Shown here: piece after piece, positions 23,943 through 33,930 of the stretch
Layout of the letters: each line of letters opens with the position of its first letter
Position numbering within the stretch: the first letter of the stretch is position 1
Translations under genes and position numbers: made by a program
The notes under the pieces: generated by a model
Databases searched by the model: none
Told to the model about the DNA's origin: nothing
What the model saw: the letters and a program-made list of their open reading frames with translations, nothing else
Assembly: GCA_034336665.1 (NCBI GenBank)
Contig: JAPFBE010000013.1
Coordinates: 14,549,056 to 14,613,055 of the forward strand
Direction: 5' to 3'
Length of the DNA stretch: 64,000 nt
Source of the DNA: Luscinia megarhynchos
Taxonomy: Eukaryota; Chordata; Aves; Passeriformes; Turdidae

Positions 23943-23962
23943 CCAGGTCTAATTAGACCTGG
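23943..23962. repeat. Perfect 20-bp palindrome
   Basis: CCAGGTCTAATTAGACCTGG equals its own reverse complement over all 20 bases. Its centre is CTAATTAG, a homeodomain-type core. It abuts the left edge of a CR1 tail. Confidence 0.95.
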
Positions 23963-24030
23963 CCAGAGGAGAAGGCTGGACTGCATGACCTCCAAAAGTT
24001 CCTACACAAATTCTGATTCTATGATCCTAC
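23963..24030 (+). mobile_element. CR1 LINE terminal tail
   Basis: GGCTGGACTGCATGACCTCC, then AAAAGTTCCTACACA, then TTCTGATTCTATGATCCT is the last 65-70 bases of a CR1 (GGTTGGACTAGATGACCTCC type), ending in about one and a half octamers. Only the 3' tail remains, as in many severely 5'-truncated CR1 insertions. The left edge may extend into the preceding palindrome. Confidence 0.75.
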
Positions 24031-25931
24031 AGAAATCCAAAGCTGCAACTGGGATTTAAACCGTTTCTGAGTGCTGCCTGCAGACTGCTGGCTGCAGAAA
24101 CTCAGAAACTGCTGAAACTCAGCAGAGGAAAGATGTATTTCTACAACCTCTGACTGAGAGCTGCTTCCCTTCATATCAGGGAGCCATCACTGCCTCCCTG
24201 GTTTCTGACATCCTGGAATACAAATGTCAAGATCATTCTGTTGCCTCATAAGACAACAACTCATGAAAAAGAAAAAATCCCTCTGTTTATGGGGTTAAGC
24301 CTTGCTTTTTACATGATTTCAACAAGCAGGAACTGACAAATTCTTTGAGAGGCTCTTAACAGGAACAAAATTGATTTTGAGAAGTGTCTCTGGCATGGCC
24401 AGGAGTTGTGGCACACAGGACTCTCCATTTCCTGGAGGATTTTCAGGTTGGACCTCACAACCTCACACTCTGAACAGCCAAGGTGGTAGTATCTCCACCA
24501 CCCCCAGCTTAGGTGCCAATCAGAAAACTGTTTCCAAATTTGGGGATTGGCACCATCAGTGCTCCGTGTCAGCTTTGAGAGGAGCAGGGATGAAAGCAGC
24601 CCTCGTCAAAGGTGGGGTAACAACAATTGCCTTACTACTCCCAGGACTCCACTGGGGTGGAGCAGCACCTCTGGGAATGAATCCATTAGCTGGGCAAGAG
24701 GAGATATTTTGACAATCTCTGTATTCATCAGCTTCTTCACCACATAATGATAAGACCTCACACCTTACTTCACATGGACGATCTGCTGAGATCTTTAATG
24801 CTGAAGGAGTGATTAGATACCAACATAAAGCATATGAGCATATTCAGATAGATCCTTCCTAACATGGATGGAGATAGTAAGTATTTCACCTACTATCTCT
24901 TACATATAAACATTTGAGGCTAGCTCATGAGCTGTGCCTGCACTTTCCCAGGCAGTTGATCCATTTTAGGAAAGTATTTCATTTACAGACATTTCCTGCT
25001 GCAGCAGGATTTATACTCAATGAGGAACAACTCTGCCCCATGTGAAAATCTCAGAAAGTGTTTCTCACTGAAGATAAGGGTGTTCATCAAGGGGTCAGAG
25101 GTGGAAGGATTTGGCCAGGTGTCTGGCAGAACGTGAGATGTTGCTTCATTGCTGGTGTGGTGATGAAGAGTGTATCTTGTTACAAAGGAACCCTTTTGCC
25201 ATGTCACCAGAGGGCCAGAGGTGTCTCAGAGGACTGGATGATGTTCTGGATCTGCTCCATGCACATAAAATGGTGATTTATTCTCCAGTTGTCTGCTGGA
25301 TTCCTTATTGTATTTTCCTTAAAAGGTTCAAGGATGGTGTTCCCTGAACCAAATGGCAGAAGGGATGATGTGCTCCAGGGGCATGCATGTGAACCTGCCA
25401 CCTGATCATATGTTCAGTTTTTAGCTGCTTGAGCTGCATCACCTGAGAGCTATTCGTGCCTGCAGTTCCTTTGTCATTGTTTTCTGCTGTGTATAAAAGG
25501 ATTAAGAATTGCAATTTTGATGCCAATTAAAACCTTCAGGTAAAAAAAGGCACATTGGCACCTTCCATTTGGTCACCTCTTCTGAGCTGCAGTGCCATAT
25601 CACAAGAGCACTGCCCAGGCTGGCTTTAAGAGATTTGAATTTTCCATTTTCCATCCTTGTCATGAGGAGGTTTTATTTCATAGCCTACATCATTTCTCCA
25701 GCCTCATATTGCTAAAACTTCATTGAGTGGATAAAGATGCGAAATATGACAATCTCTCAGACCCCAAACACCAGTTTCTGGAGGTCCCTGGTGGTCACAT
25801 CTCCAGATTTGATGTGTCTCTTTATGTTACCTTCACAAAAGCAGGGAGAGCTGCCCAAATGCAAACACTTTAAACCAGACAAGATAAAGTCCCCTCAAGG
25901 ACAGCACTGAGCTAAAAAGAGGCTGGATTGT
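24031..25931. other. Unique sequence, nothing recognised
   Basis: A frame of 113 codons (24371-24712) has no recognisable content and is overlapped by another in a different phase. No repeats were identified. Confidence 0.45.
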
Positions 25932-26001
25932 GGGTCTGATCCAACTTCCATGAAGCACATGGAAATGTTCCCACTGATGTAATCAAAGCTGGATCAGGCC
26001 C
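25932..26001. mobile_element. Ancient amniote inverted-repeat element (MITE-like)
   Basis: The 70-base segment opens with GGGTCTGATCCAAC and closes with GCTGGATCAGGCCC, giving imperfect terminal inverted repeats of about 14 bases. Its interior (TTCCATGAAGCACATGGAAA, then CCCACTGATGTAATCAAAG) fits a palindromic element I remember from turtle, crocodile and bird genomes, built as GGGCCTGATCC, AAAGCCCATTGAAGTCAATGG and the inverse. Family assignment is from memory. The inverted ends are directly visible. Confidence 0.6.
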
Positions 26002-26878
26002 AAAATGATAGGTGATTAATCATAGCTATTCATTTGTTAGCACCAGCAATGGATTTGAAAATTTACAGGATATAAATACAAAACAGATCCTGCCCCGAAG
26101 AGTTCAGCAGCTGAGTTCTCTGTTTTTACAAGGAGTGGCACTCTGGGAAGCCCACATCAGGTATTCATTTAGATGATTTTAATCTATCATTCCACACTTA
26201 CATGTTGCTGGGACAGGGAAGGCATTTAATGGATGAAGGGTTAGCACTGCTGACTCTTCTGAAAGAAGCTTAATGTGCAGAAGGGAGTTGGATTAGGTGG
26301 GAGGACCTGGAACTTGGGGAGGTGGAGATCACTGCACGAACAGCAGAATATATGGGAAAAATTCCTCTCCCAGGGCTCCAGACCAACAAGTCTCAGAGAC
26401 AGGGAGGGTGGTGGGAGAGAAGCTGGACACAAATGTGGAAGAGCAATTATAAGAGGAGAGCAGAATCTGCAAGAAAGAAGGAGTTCATTTAAGGATGATG
26501 GCTGTAGAAGAGTAAAAATGTGGTTGAAGGTGTTCTCAGAGCAGAACTAAGAAAGCACACACGTGTTCATGCACATGCAGTGACAGACATAGCCCTCAAT
26601 AATTTTCTTGAGTACTTCAACCATCCTCTGTTTCCATCAGCTGAAGGCTCTTTGGGACCTTTCATACCCAGAGGACCATCAGCTGAACTGCAAACCTACT
26701 GCAAGGGCTTGCTTCACTAAATAGGAAAACAATCCTCGTGTCCCTCGTTAAAAGCAATTGGTGATTTAGGGTCTCAGTTTCACTGCAGTCTGGGATAAAG
26801 CTCCTGCTGCCCACACTGAGTGCTTAATTAGGGCTTCAAATCCATGCCTGGGCAATATCAGAGGAATGGCTGGATCTT
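26002..26878. other. Unique sequence, nothing recognised
   Basis: A purine-rich stretch (26275-26500) gives a 91-codon frame rich in Arg, Gly and Glu, which is explained by composition. No repeat family was seen. Confidence 0.45.
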
Positions 26879-26955
26879 TCAAAAACAAAATAAATAAAAT
26901 AAAACAAAAACCAAACAAAAAACCAAACAAAAAAATAAACAAAACAACAACAACA
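26879..26955. repeat. A-rich low-complexity tract
   Basis: About 75 bases made almost only of A with single C or T (AAATAAAATAAAACAAAAACC, CCAAACAAAAAA, AACAACAACAAC). It could be the degraded poly-A end of a retroposed sequence, but I see no matching body upstream and no target-site duplication. Confidence 0.85.
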
Positions 26956-27902
26956 TTCCCCGTTTGCTTACTTGACAAATCTGCAGTCCCAGGCACTCAG
27001 GAGGAACAGCAGCCAATGCCCACATGCTCTCAAGACTGACTCCTTTTTCATACACTCACTAAACTATGTAACATTTATACAATCCAGAAGGCTCCATCTC
27101 ATAACTCCAGGCAACTCTGAAAGAAAAGGAGATAGCATCAGTGTCATAAACCCAACCTCACATCATCTGCTTTCATGCTTTAGCCACCCTAATATTTATA
27201 GATCACATATCCCAACCACTTCAGTTCAGCTTGTGACTGGTTTTCAAGTCTGCAGGCTCCAGGAAAAGACATAATGGGCTGTTCACCTGGAATTAAGGAA
27301 AATAAAACCCCTTTAGGTTCACTCACATGTATCCATTTTACTACCCTGGTCATTCTATATTTGTTAAATCTTTTGAGGTTTATCTGAACTATTTTTAATG
27401 GACATTTTCTCAAAGTTTTACCTTTAATTCTTAAAAACTGTCCTCAAAGTGCACACTGGAAATACCAAAGTGAAATCTAATGTTGTTTGAGGACTGTTAA
27501 GGCAGTTTTATGTGATGCATCAGGGAATAAATTATCAAAGTAATACAGAGCCCTGTAGTAATTAAAAAAACAAACTTAAAAACCTCTTCAAGTGCATTTG
27601 GTACTTTTAAACCCATGCATTTCAGGAAGCAGCCATGAACACAAACGCTGTGCACCTCTCCAAGGTCAGCTCTGTCTCCTTTGGGGCTCGCAGCAATGAG
27701 TGAGGATGTTTTGTTTATCCAGGATGCAGGAGCATGGAAGGACCAGAGGTTATCCTGGCAGCTGCAGGCTGCTCCCTGATGCTCCAAGCCACGACATCTG
27801 CTGCTGCAGACTCACACCCCAGGTGCACTTGGAAGGCAGAGCAACACCTAAAGAGGTCAGCATGGCTCACTAGCCCAAAGTGCTCCTACCAAGCAAGATC
27901 TC
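26956..27902. other. Unique sequence, nothing recognised
   Basis: Frames of about 100 codons or less, overlapping on both strands. No repeats were identified. Confidence 0.45.
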
Positions 27903-28130
27903 TAGATTAGATAAAAGGAATAAGGCTTTTACTATGGGGGTGGTAAAATGCTGGCACAGGCTGCCCACAGAAGCTGTGGCTGCCCCATCTCTGGCAGTGG
28001 CCAAGGCCAGGCTGGAGGGGGATTGGAGCAGCCTGGTCCAGTGGAAGGTGTTCCTGCCCATGGCAGAGGGTGGAACAAGATCACTTTTAAAGGTCCCTTC
28101 CAGCCCAAACCCTTCTGTGTTTCTGTGATA
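27903..28130 (+). mobile_element. CR1 LINE 3' end
   Basis: The order is AGATTAGATAAAAGGAATAA, GGTGGTAAAATGCTGGCACA, GGCTGCCCACAGAAGCTGTG, GCCAAGGCCAGGCTGGAGGG, CCAGTGGAAGGTGTTCCTGC, AAAGGTCCCTTCCAGCCCAA and TTCTGTGTTTCTGTGATA. It is a 5'-truncated CR1 with a short gap between the AGATATTAGGAAGAAATTC-type box and the CTGTGAGGGTGG-type box. The frames 27870-28271 on both strands are shadows of the repeat. Confidence 0.95.
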
Positions 28131-28785
28131 TTACAATCAACTGCTGATACCAACAACCATCTCACTTCTGATGTTGAAAAGCAGCTCCTGAAATCTGGAG
28201 CAGACAGGACACTGCACAGCCAGGCAGATTCCTCATTGACTTTGATTGCAAGGAATTTGATCCAATGCTAAGTGCCTTACCCAAATAAAAAGGATGAAAA
28301 TGCAATTTATCTTGATTATCTTGTTTGAACAGAGGTGCTATTTCTTTGGAGAATGTTTTACAATGAAATTAAAGGTTGTCATTTAACATTAAACAAAACT
28401 CAGGCAGAGAGTCAAGTTTTCAGGAGTGGCCTTTTCTTTTTATAGATCTCCAACTTTGTCCTGTACTTTTTATTTTGTGACAGTAAACTTGGGCAGGATT
28501 TGGAGCACTTCTGCAGAGCTTTCAACTCTTCCTATTTTTTTAAAAACCAGATATAAAATATTCTTAAAGTTTTGAGGAATAACTGATTGTCAGTGGTCTC
28601 AAGTCTGAACACTGTATTTCCTGAGGGAAATATTTAAGCAGGGACAGCGTGTGCTCTACTGCAAAATACCTGGTCTGGTCAGTCTGAGCAAAAGTTGTGC
28701 TGGATTTCTTAACAATTTTGGTATGAAGCTAAATCTCTCCTCTCCTCCCTTCCCCTCCTCACAGAAGTTCCCTAAAACACCAATT
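28131..28785. other. Unique sequence, nothing recognised
   Basis: AT-rich in the first 400 bases. There is no open frame of note and no repeat. A short pyrimidine run (CTCTCCTCTCCTCCCTTCCC) sits near 28735-28760. Confidence 0.45.
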
Positions 28786-28787
28786 CT

Positions 28788-28850
28788 TTAGATGGGAAAA
28801 CCAAGGCTTAGAAATTGAACAGCAAGATGCATGAGAGCATCCCAATTACA
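28788..28850 (+). mobile_element. Possible MIR-like SINE fragment
   Basis: TAGATGGGAAAACCAAGGCT followed by TAGAAATTGAACAGCAAG recalls the GATGAGGAAACTGAGGCTTAGAGA box of MIR-type SINEs. It is short, and the downstream part does not continue convincingly, so the call is tentative. Confidence 0.3.
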
Positions 28851-30920
28851 GATGAACTACTCTCCCAGATGGATGGGAGAGAGGACTTAGTAATGATTCA
28901 TTCTCAAACCTGAGAGAAGTTTTCTTCTATGTTATATTCACACCTTGGAGAGGAGGATTTCCAGCACACTGATCAGGGTGTAAACCCCTTGCCTGCAATG
29001 AACAGCTTCTCAGCTCACACATTGGTGGCTGCTGCCTGTTACAGTTCTGAAAAAAGTGCTGGAAAGGAAACTACCTAGTCATTTCTGGTTCCACTTATTG
29101 CATAATTTGCAATAGAATTATAGAGAAAAATATCTCATTCCTGGTATTTAGCTCTCATTCAACCTCTTCATTCCATCTGTGATTCCTTTTTCTTTTTCTT
29201 CATAGTCCAGAAGAAACAAATATAGGATTTTTTAAATGTTAAATGCCAAGATTAAATTGCCTTGCAAGGAGAGTCTTTTGTTTGGAGAGACACCAGTCCA
29301 TAGCTGAGCAAATTCTTCAATGCAGGGGCTTCCCTCAGTTTCATGTCTTACATTGTAGAGGCAGCCCAACCAATGTTCAAGCAACATTTTTTGAAAAAGT
29401 CAGTGGTAATGGATTAGGAATATCTCTGACCAGTGGCTCTTTTGCTGAATAAGAGATGAAATATATTCAGTGTGTGAATGCCAATCTATGTGTGTGTATA
29501 AGTGCCGGAATGGATGTTGCCCGTTCATCCAGAACACAGATCTCTAAATACAGAATGATGTCTCTCACCTCTCTCATGAAGGTGCAAGTTGGTTTTGTGC
29601 TCTGCTGCTGGAACAGAAGTGAAAAATAGCAAGTGCAGAATGTAAAACATAAGGTACTAAAGGCATTGTAAATGTGGTAGTTAAAGTATATGAGATATGA
29701 AAGGAAGGCTCCAACCTTGCCAAGGAATTTTGTCCTTTCATCACTGTGTAGATGAATGGCTTTTAAACCATTTGCATTGGTTTTAAATGTCTAGAATTCA
29801 GAGTTAATCTGAACAGAACCAAATTTCATAGTAGGCACCAGAGAAGGTTTGTTTTCCAATGGCTTTTCCAGGAACCTGTTGCTCTAGTCTGCACAGGATA
29901 AAGGGGAGAAAACTCTGGAAACAGTCCTTTGAGCCTCTTGGTCAGATGCCAGTGCAGGAAGCTCACAGAGATTGAGTTACATCAAAGAAAGGCAGAGACA
30001 TGGCAACAGAATCATTGAAAAACAGAACCCTTCACATCTCTATTCTGTATGAAAACTGAATAAATCAGGCAGTTCCTTCTGTTGAGGATTTGCTCAACAG
30101 CTCTGGAAGGATTCAAACCCACCTGGCTGGGGAAGATGAGGTAGGGCAGGATGCTAAGACAAAGGTCCAGCTCAGATGGTCTCTCACCCAGGTCATGCAA
30201 AGGGAAGAGTGGCTTGAATGGTAGCTGTAGAGACTGGACAGTAACCTTGATTGAGATTTGGTGTTACAACAGCACCTTTGTTTTTGTTCAACTCATCCTC
30301 TGTCCCCCATGCTCCCTGAAAATTACTTATGACACCTTTTTACCCCTTCCAGACAGCACTCTGGACCAAACTTTACTGAGGAATTTGGATTTGTTGGCTG
30401 CAATGCAAAGGGGGAGAAATCTCATAATAAAGCAACAGCCTTTCAGGAGAATAAACCACCTGTGGCATCTTCACAGGAGAGTGAAATGCACTGTCTCAGT
30501 GAGCAGTAGGGATCCTATCAGTGTCTGTGCAATAAAGGCATTTGAAACACATAGACTCTTCTGCAAAATTCATCTCAATATTCCTTAGAGAAAGTCAGAT
30601 GGACCATACCTGCATTTATACTGATGTATAAATTTGTTACAGCTGTTACCCAGAGCGTTTGAGGTTTTTTTTTTCTTTCTGATGATGGAAATGTGTCATC
30701 TGGGGTCTGTTCTGGTATTTCCCTCCTGAAAAAGGAGGAGTGAGAATCTCATAGCAGAACACATTTTCATAGCCATAATCTTCATCATGCTGGCTAAAGA
30801 CTTCCAAGGGAGGGGAGCAAGCTGGATCACAGGATCAGGATACTCCTACTATGGTTACTACGAAAAAAGCTTACAGCAGCCCTTAACAGGCAATGAAGGA
30901 GAACACTTCAGCTGGTCAGC
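28851..30920. other. Unique sequence without a supported gene
   Basis: The largest frame (30151-30588, plus, 145 codons) has no recognisable domain. A T-run lies near 30664-30675. No repeat family was identified. Confidence 0.45.
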
Positions 30921-30976
30921 TTTGGAACTAGATGATCTTTAAGGTCTCTTCCAATCCAAGCCATTTTTTGACATTC
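30921..30976 (+). mobile_element. CR1 LINE terminal tail
   Basis: GGAACTAGATGATCTTTAAG, GTCTCTTCCAATCCAAGCC, ATTTTTTGACATTCC is the last 55 bases of a CR1 with a degraded terminal octamer. Everything upstream of the TGGAACTAGATGATC box is missing. Confidence 0.85.
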
Positions 30977-31665
30977 CTTCAAGAAGCTAGGAAGGTCATT
31001 TGGCTACCCCCTCCAATGGTAAGCCATGTGCCCTGGGCCATGGTGAGAGGACAGCCTTACAGTTCAGTTCATCTGAGAGGTAACATGTGGCATCAAAATT
31101 ATGCACCATCATATATCAAAGACTTTTCTCAACATGCATTTAGAGTCCCTTGAATTGACATGTAGTCCATCACATCAAGCAGGTTTAAAGGGGGATTACC
31201 TGGACAGTAATGTGAGCACACAGAGGAGATGGAGAGGAGAGTAGCCAGCTGCACCCTTCCCCTGAGCTGCAGCAACATCTTTTGTCTTTCTTCAGTATCC
31301 AGTCGTTATTGTCTCCTAGAAACACATGTGGGGAAAATTCCTTAAGAGGGAAAAGCAAAATAACTAACTCCTAAAATCCCAACACAAGCTTACAAGGAAG
31401 ACAAACAACAAAGATTTCTGCGTGATGGAATATTTCTTCATCTGCAAATTGTCTTCTGGTGCCTTACAGTTCTACCTTGCTATTATGGTCCAAGCACTAC
31501 CAATCCCTTGCTTGAAAGATGATTCTTATGGGCTGTTTCCACTACACTTTCTCTCCAAAATCATGGATGTACAGGGTGTGACCCTGCTGGTTCACCAAGC
31601 AGTGCATTCTGTTCTTGTAACTAAACCTATCTGTCATATGAGCAAGCTCTGTTTTCACAGCCCCT
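30977..31665. other. Unique sequence, nothing recognised
   Basis: Short frames only. The right part may hold the faded 3' end of the old CR1 that follows. Confidence 0.4.
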
Positions 31666-31669
31666 GGAT

Positions 31670-31980
31670 GCCTGTTCCAGGACTTTGCTGATCCAATGCT
31701 CAGAAAACTTCTTCTAATTTCCAGACTAAATTTACTTCAGGCCAATTAAAACCTACTTGTTCTTGTGCCAACATTTTTTTTATTCATTCCAATGTTTCCT
31801 TTTGCTTCTGGCTGTTTTAACTTTCATGTGCAACACCACTCATTTCCCCTTTCAACTGCTTTTGTGCTGAGTTAAAAAAGCCAAGTTATTCAGCTTCCCC
31901 TTGGATGACAAGTTCTCCATCTTCCATCCATGTCCTGGCACTTCCCTTTACCTGCTTGGTCTGAATTACTCATTCACAGA
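31670..31980 (-). mobile_element. Ancient CR1-type LINE fragment
   Basis: On the plus strand the order GCCTGTTCCAGGACTTTGCT, AAACTTCTTCTAATTTCCAG, CTTGTTCTTGTGCCAACATT, then AAAGCCAAGTTATTCAGCTT, GGATGACAAGTTCTCCATC matches the reverse complement of old amniote CR1 elements. These contain AACCTAAATTT, ACTTGTTCTTGTGCCAACATT, AACAAGCCAAGCTCTTTCAG and ATAAGACAGGTTCTCCAT. It covers part of the 3' region and the ORF2 end. Divergence is far higher than in the other CR1 copies, and all frames are broken. Confidence 0.7.
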
Positions 31981-32446
31981 CATGACCCCCCAGGCCCGGA
32001 GGAGATAATCTTATCAAACCCTCTCATTTTCCTGAGCAGTAAATATAAAAACCCACAAAATACTGCTCCTGAAAGTGAATATGAGGTATCACTCTTGTGT
32101 TTCCACTTGTGCTTCTCTTGACCCAGGAGATTTCTTTCATCCATGCTGGGATCCTTTATCTGCCAGAAAGTAACAAAAGCACCTCTTGGGCAGTGTTAGC
32201 TGTAGGTGGTGATTTGCAGCCTCAGGGTATAACTGGTAAATTGTAGCTATCCATCCCATGCCACAGCACATTTCCTTCTGCAAATGTCTCCTGGGTTCAA
32301 GGCAGGAGGCAAAGGCACATTGGAAGAATGCTTTGAAGTTCATTCTGTGCTTTGAAAAGCTGGAAAAAAAGAAACAAACTCCGCAAAGTGACAGTTCTAA
32401 AATGAGAGAACAACTAGCTAGATCCTAAGTTATTGCCATTTAGTAA
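31981..32446. other. Unique sequence, nothing recognised
   Basis: No repeat, array or convincing frame. Confidence 0.45.
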
Positions 32447-32569
32447 TCTTCCCTCCTCTCTCCCCTTCCCTCCCCTCTGTTCCCTTCCCCTTCTCTTCCC
32501 TTCCTTATTTTCCTTGCTATTCCTGCCCTTCCCTTTTCCTTGCTTCTCTTTTTCCTCCCTTTTCTCCCA
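32447..32569. repeat. Polypyrimidine tract, about 120 bases
   Basis: The plus strand is almost entirely C and T (CCCTCCTCTCTCCCCTTCCC, CCCTTCCCCTTCTCTTCCCT) with few purine interruptions. It has no fixed unit and could be an aged relative of the CCCTT/GGGAA-type arrays elsewhere in this window. Such tracts can form triplex DNA. Confidence 0.9.
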
Positions 32570-33407
32570 TGGAAGCCCATAAGCTCATAAAACCTTCAGA
32601 CTTTCACAAAGAAGATGATGGAAAGTAAAAGTCATTATTGGAATGAAGACACTAGAAACAAAAGTGAGTTATTTTTCACATAATTAATAGCTTAAGGACA
32701 TCATGACATGGCAAAGAGGTATTGCCATCAGCATTCAGAACTACACCTTGTCAGGCTCCTATTCACTCTGTTTCTTGATGGCAAACAGAAAGCCAACCCC
32801 ACTCTGTGCATATCTCATGTATGGGATGAATTTCACCCACTAATGTACTAAACTATATTCTTTCTTTGGACAACAGTGTCACAGATGGTGAGTCACTGGC
32901 CAAAGAATAGAAGGCCAATATTTTTAATTTGACCTGTGTTGTGGTCTAATACTGGCCAAACACCAGGTACCCACAAAAGTTGTTTGCTCACTCTCTTCTG
33001 TTATAGTTGGTCAGGGAGAGGGAAAAAAATATTAACAAAGGGCTCATGAGCTGAGATAAGGATTGGGAGGAAAAAAGCATTTTAAGGGCAAAACAGGTTC
33101 AAATTTCAAGGTATAAAGTAAAATTATTAACAGAGTCAGAGGAGGAAAGTGAGAAATAAAATAAAGTAAGACTTTAAAACACCTTTTTTCCCGCCCCAGC
33201 CCCTCACTCCTTCCCACCAACAGCACAGGGAGACAGGGCATGGGGGTTTTTCTTAGTTCACTCAGGAACTTCAGTTCACCCAGGGAGAGGAGTCTTTTCT
33301 CTGCTATCACATGGGGGCCTCCCATGGGCAAACACCTTCCCAAAACTGCTGTGCTGTGGGTCACTCATTCATGGGGTGCAGTCTTTTAAACATAATCTGC
33401 ACTAGTT
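32570..33407. other. Unique sequence, nothing recognised
   Basis: A 106-codon minus-strand frame (33044-33364) has no recognisable domain. No repeats. Confidence 0.45.
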
Positions 33408-33408
33408 T

Positions 33409-33505
33409 GGAATCAAGGGTCTCTCTCTCTCTATCCCTGGAATCAAGGCCCCTCTCTCTATCCCTGGAATCAAGGGTCTCTCTCTCTATCCCTGGAATCA
33501 AGGCC
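33409..33505. repeat. Minisatellite, 27-30 bp unit, about 3.4 copies
   Basis: Units begin GGAATCAAGG and end CTATCCCT: 33409-33438 (30 bases), 33439-33465 (27), 33466-33493 (28) and a partial fourth from 33494. They differ mainly in the number of CT dinucleotides inside the unit and in an alternation of GGGTCTC (units 1 and 3) with GGCC (units 2 and 4). This suggests expansion by a two-unit block. Confidence 0.95.
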
Positions 33506-33899
33506 TGGTGGCTCCAGAGGAAACTTCTGAGGCTCTTGTTTCACCTTGAAGTTGTCCTGTCCTCTTCCCTCTTTGAAGGTCCAGGTCCTGACGAGCATCT
33601 GACACCTTTAGAAGGTTAAAAAAATAAATACTTGAAAGGATTTGAGCAGAGCTGAAAATCTGAACCAGGTCTGGCTTTAATTACTCAGTCTGTGGAAGAG
33701 TGAAGTCAGGGTAGGGCTGGAGAGTGGGAAGATCAGGGAGTGCTGGAAAGGGAATGCTGAACCCTTGGGTATTTTATGGGCTGGTAACATCCATTCTGTG
33801 CAGCCTGGGTGCTCTGAGACAGCACAGTGAGGGCCAGGGGAGAACAGCCAGAGGATAGATTAGGCAAAAGAGTAAAAAGAAAAGGGTCATGGTTGCAAA
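33506..33899. other. Unique sequence, nothing recognised
   Basis: No frame or repeat of note. Confidence 0.4.
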
Positions 33900-33930
33900 G
33901 AGAATTATAGAACAGCTTAGGCTGGAATAG
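33900..33930 (-). mobile_element. Possible CR1 terminal fragment
   Basis: AGAATTATAGAACAGCTTAG followed by GCTGGAATAG resembles the reverse complement of a CR1 terminus (AGAATCATAGAATGGTTTGG, GTTGGAAGGG). Only about 30 bases match, so it may be coincidence. Confidence 0.35.
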
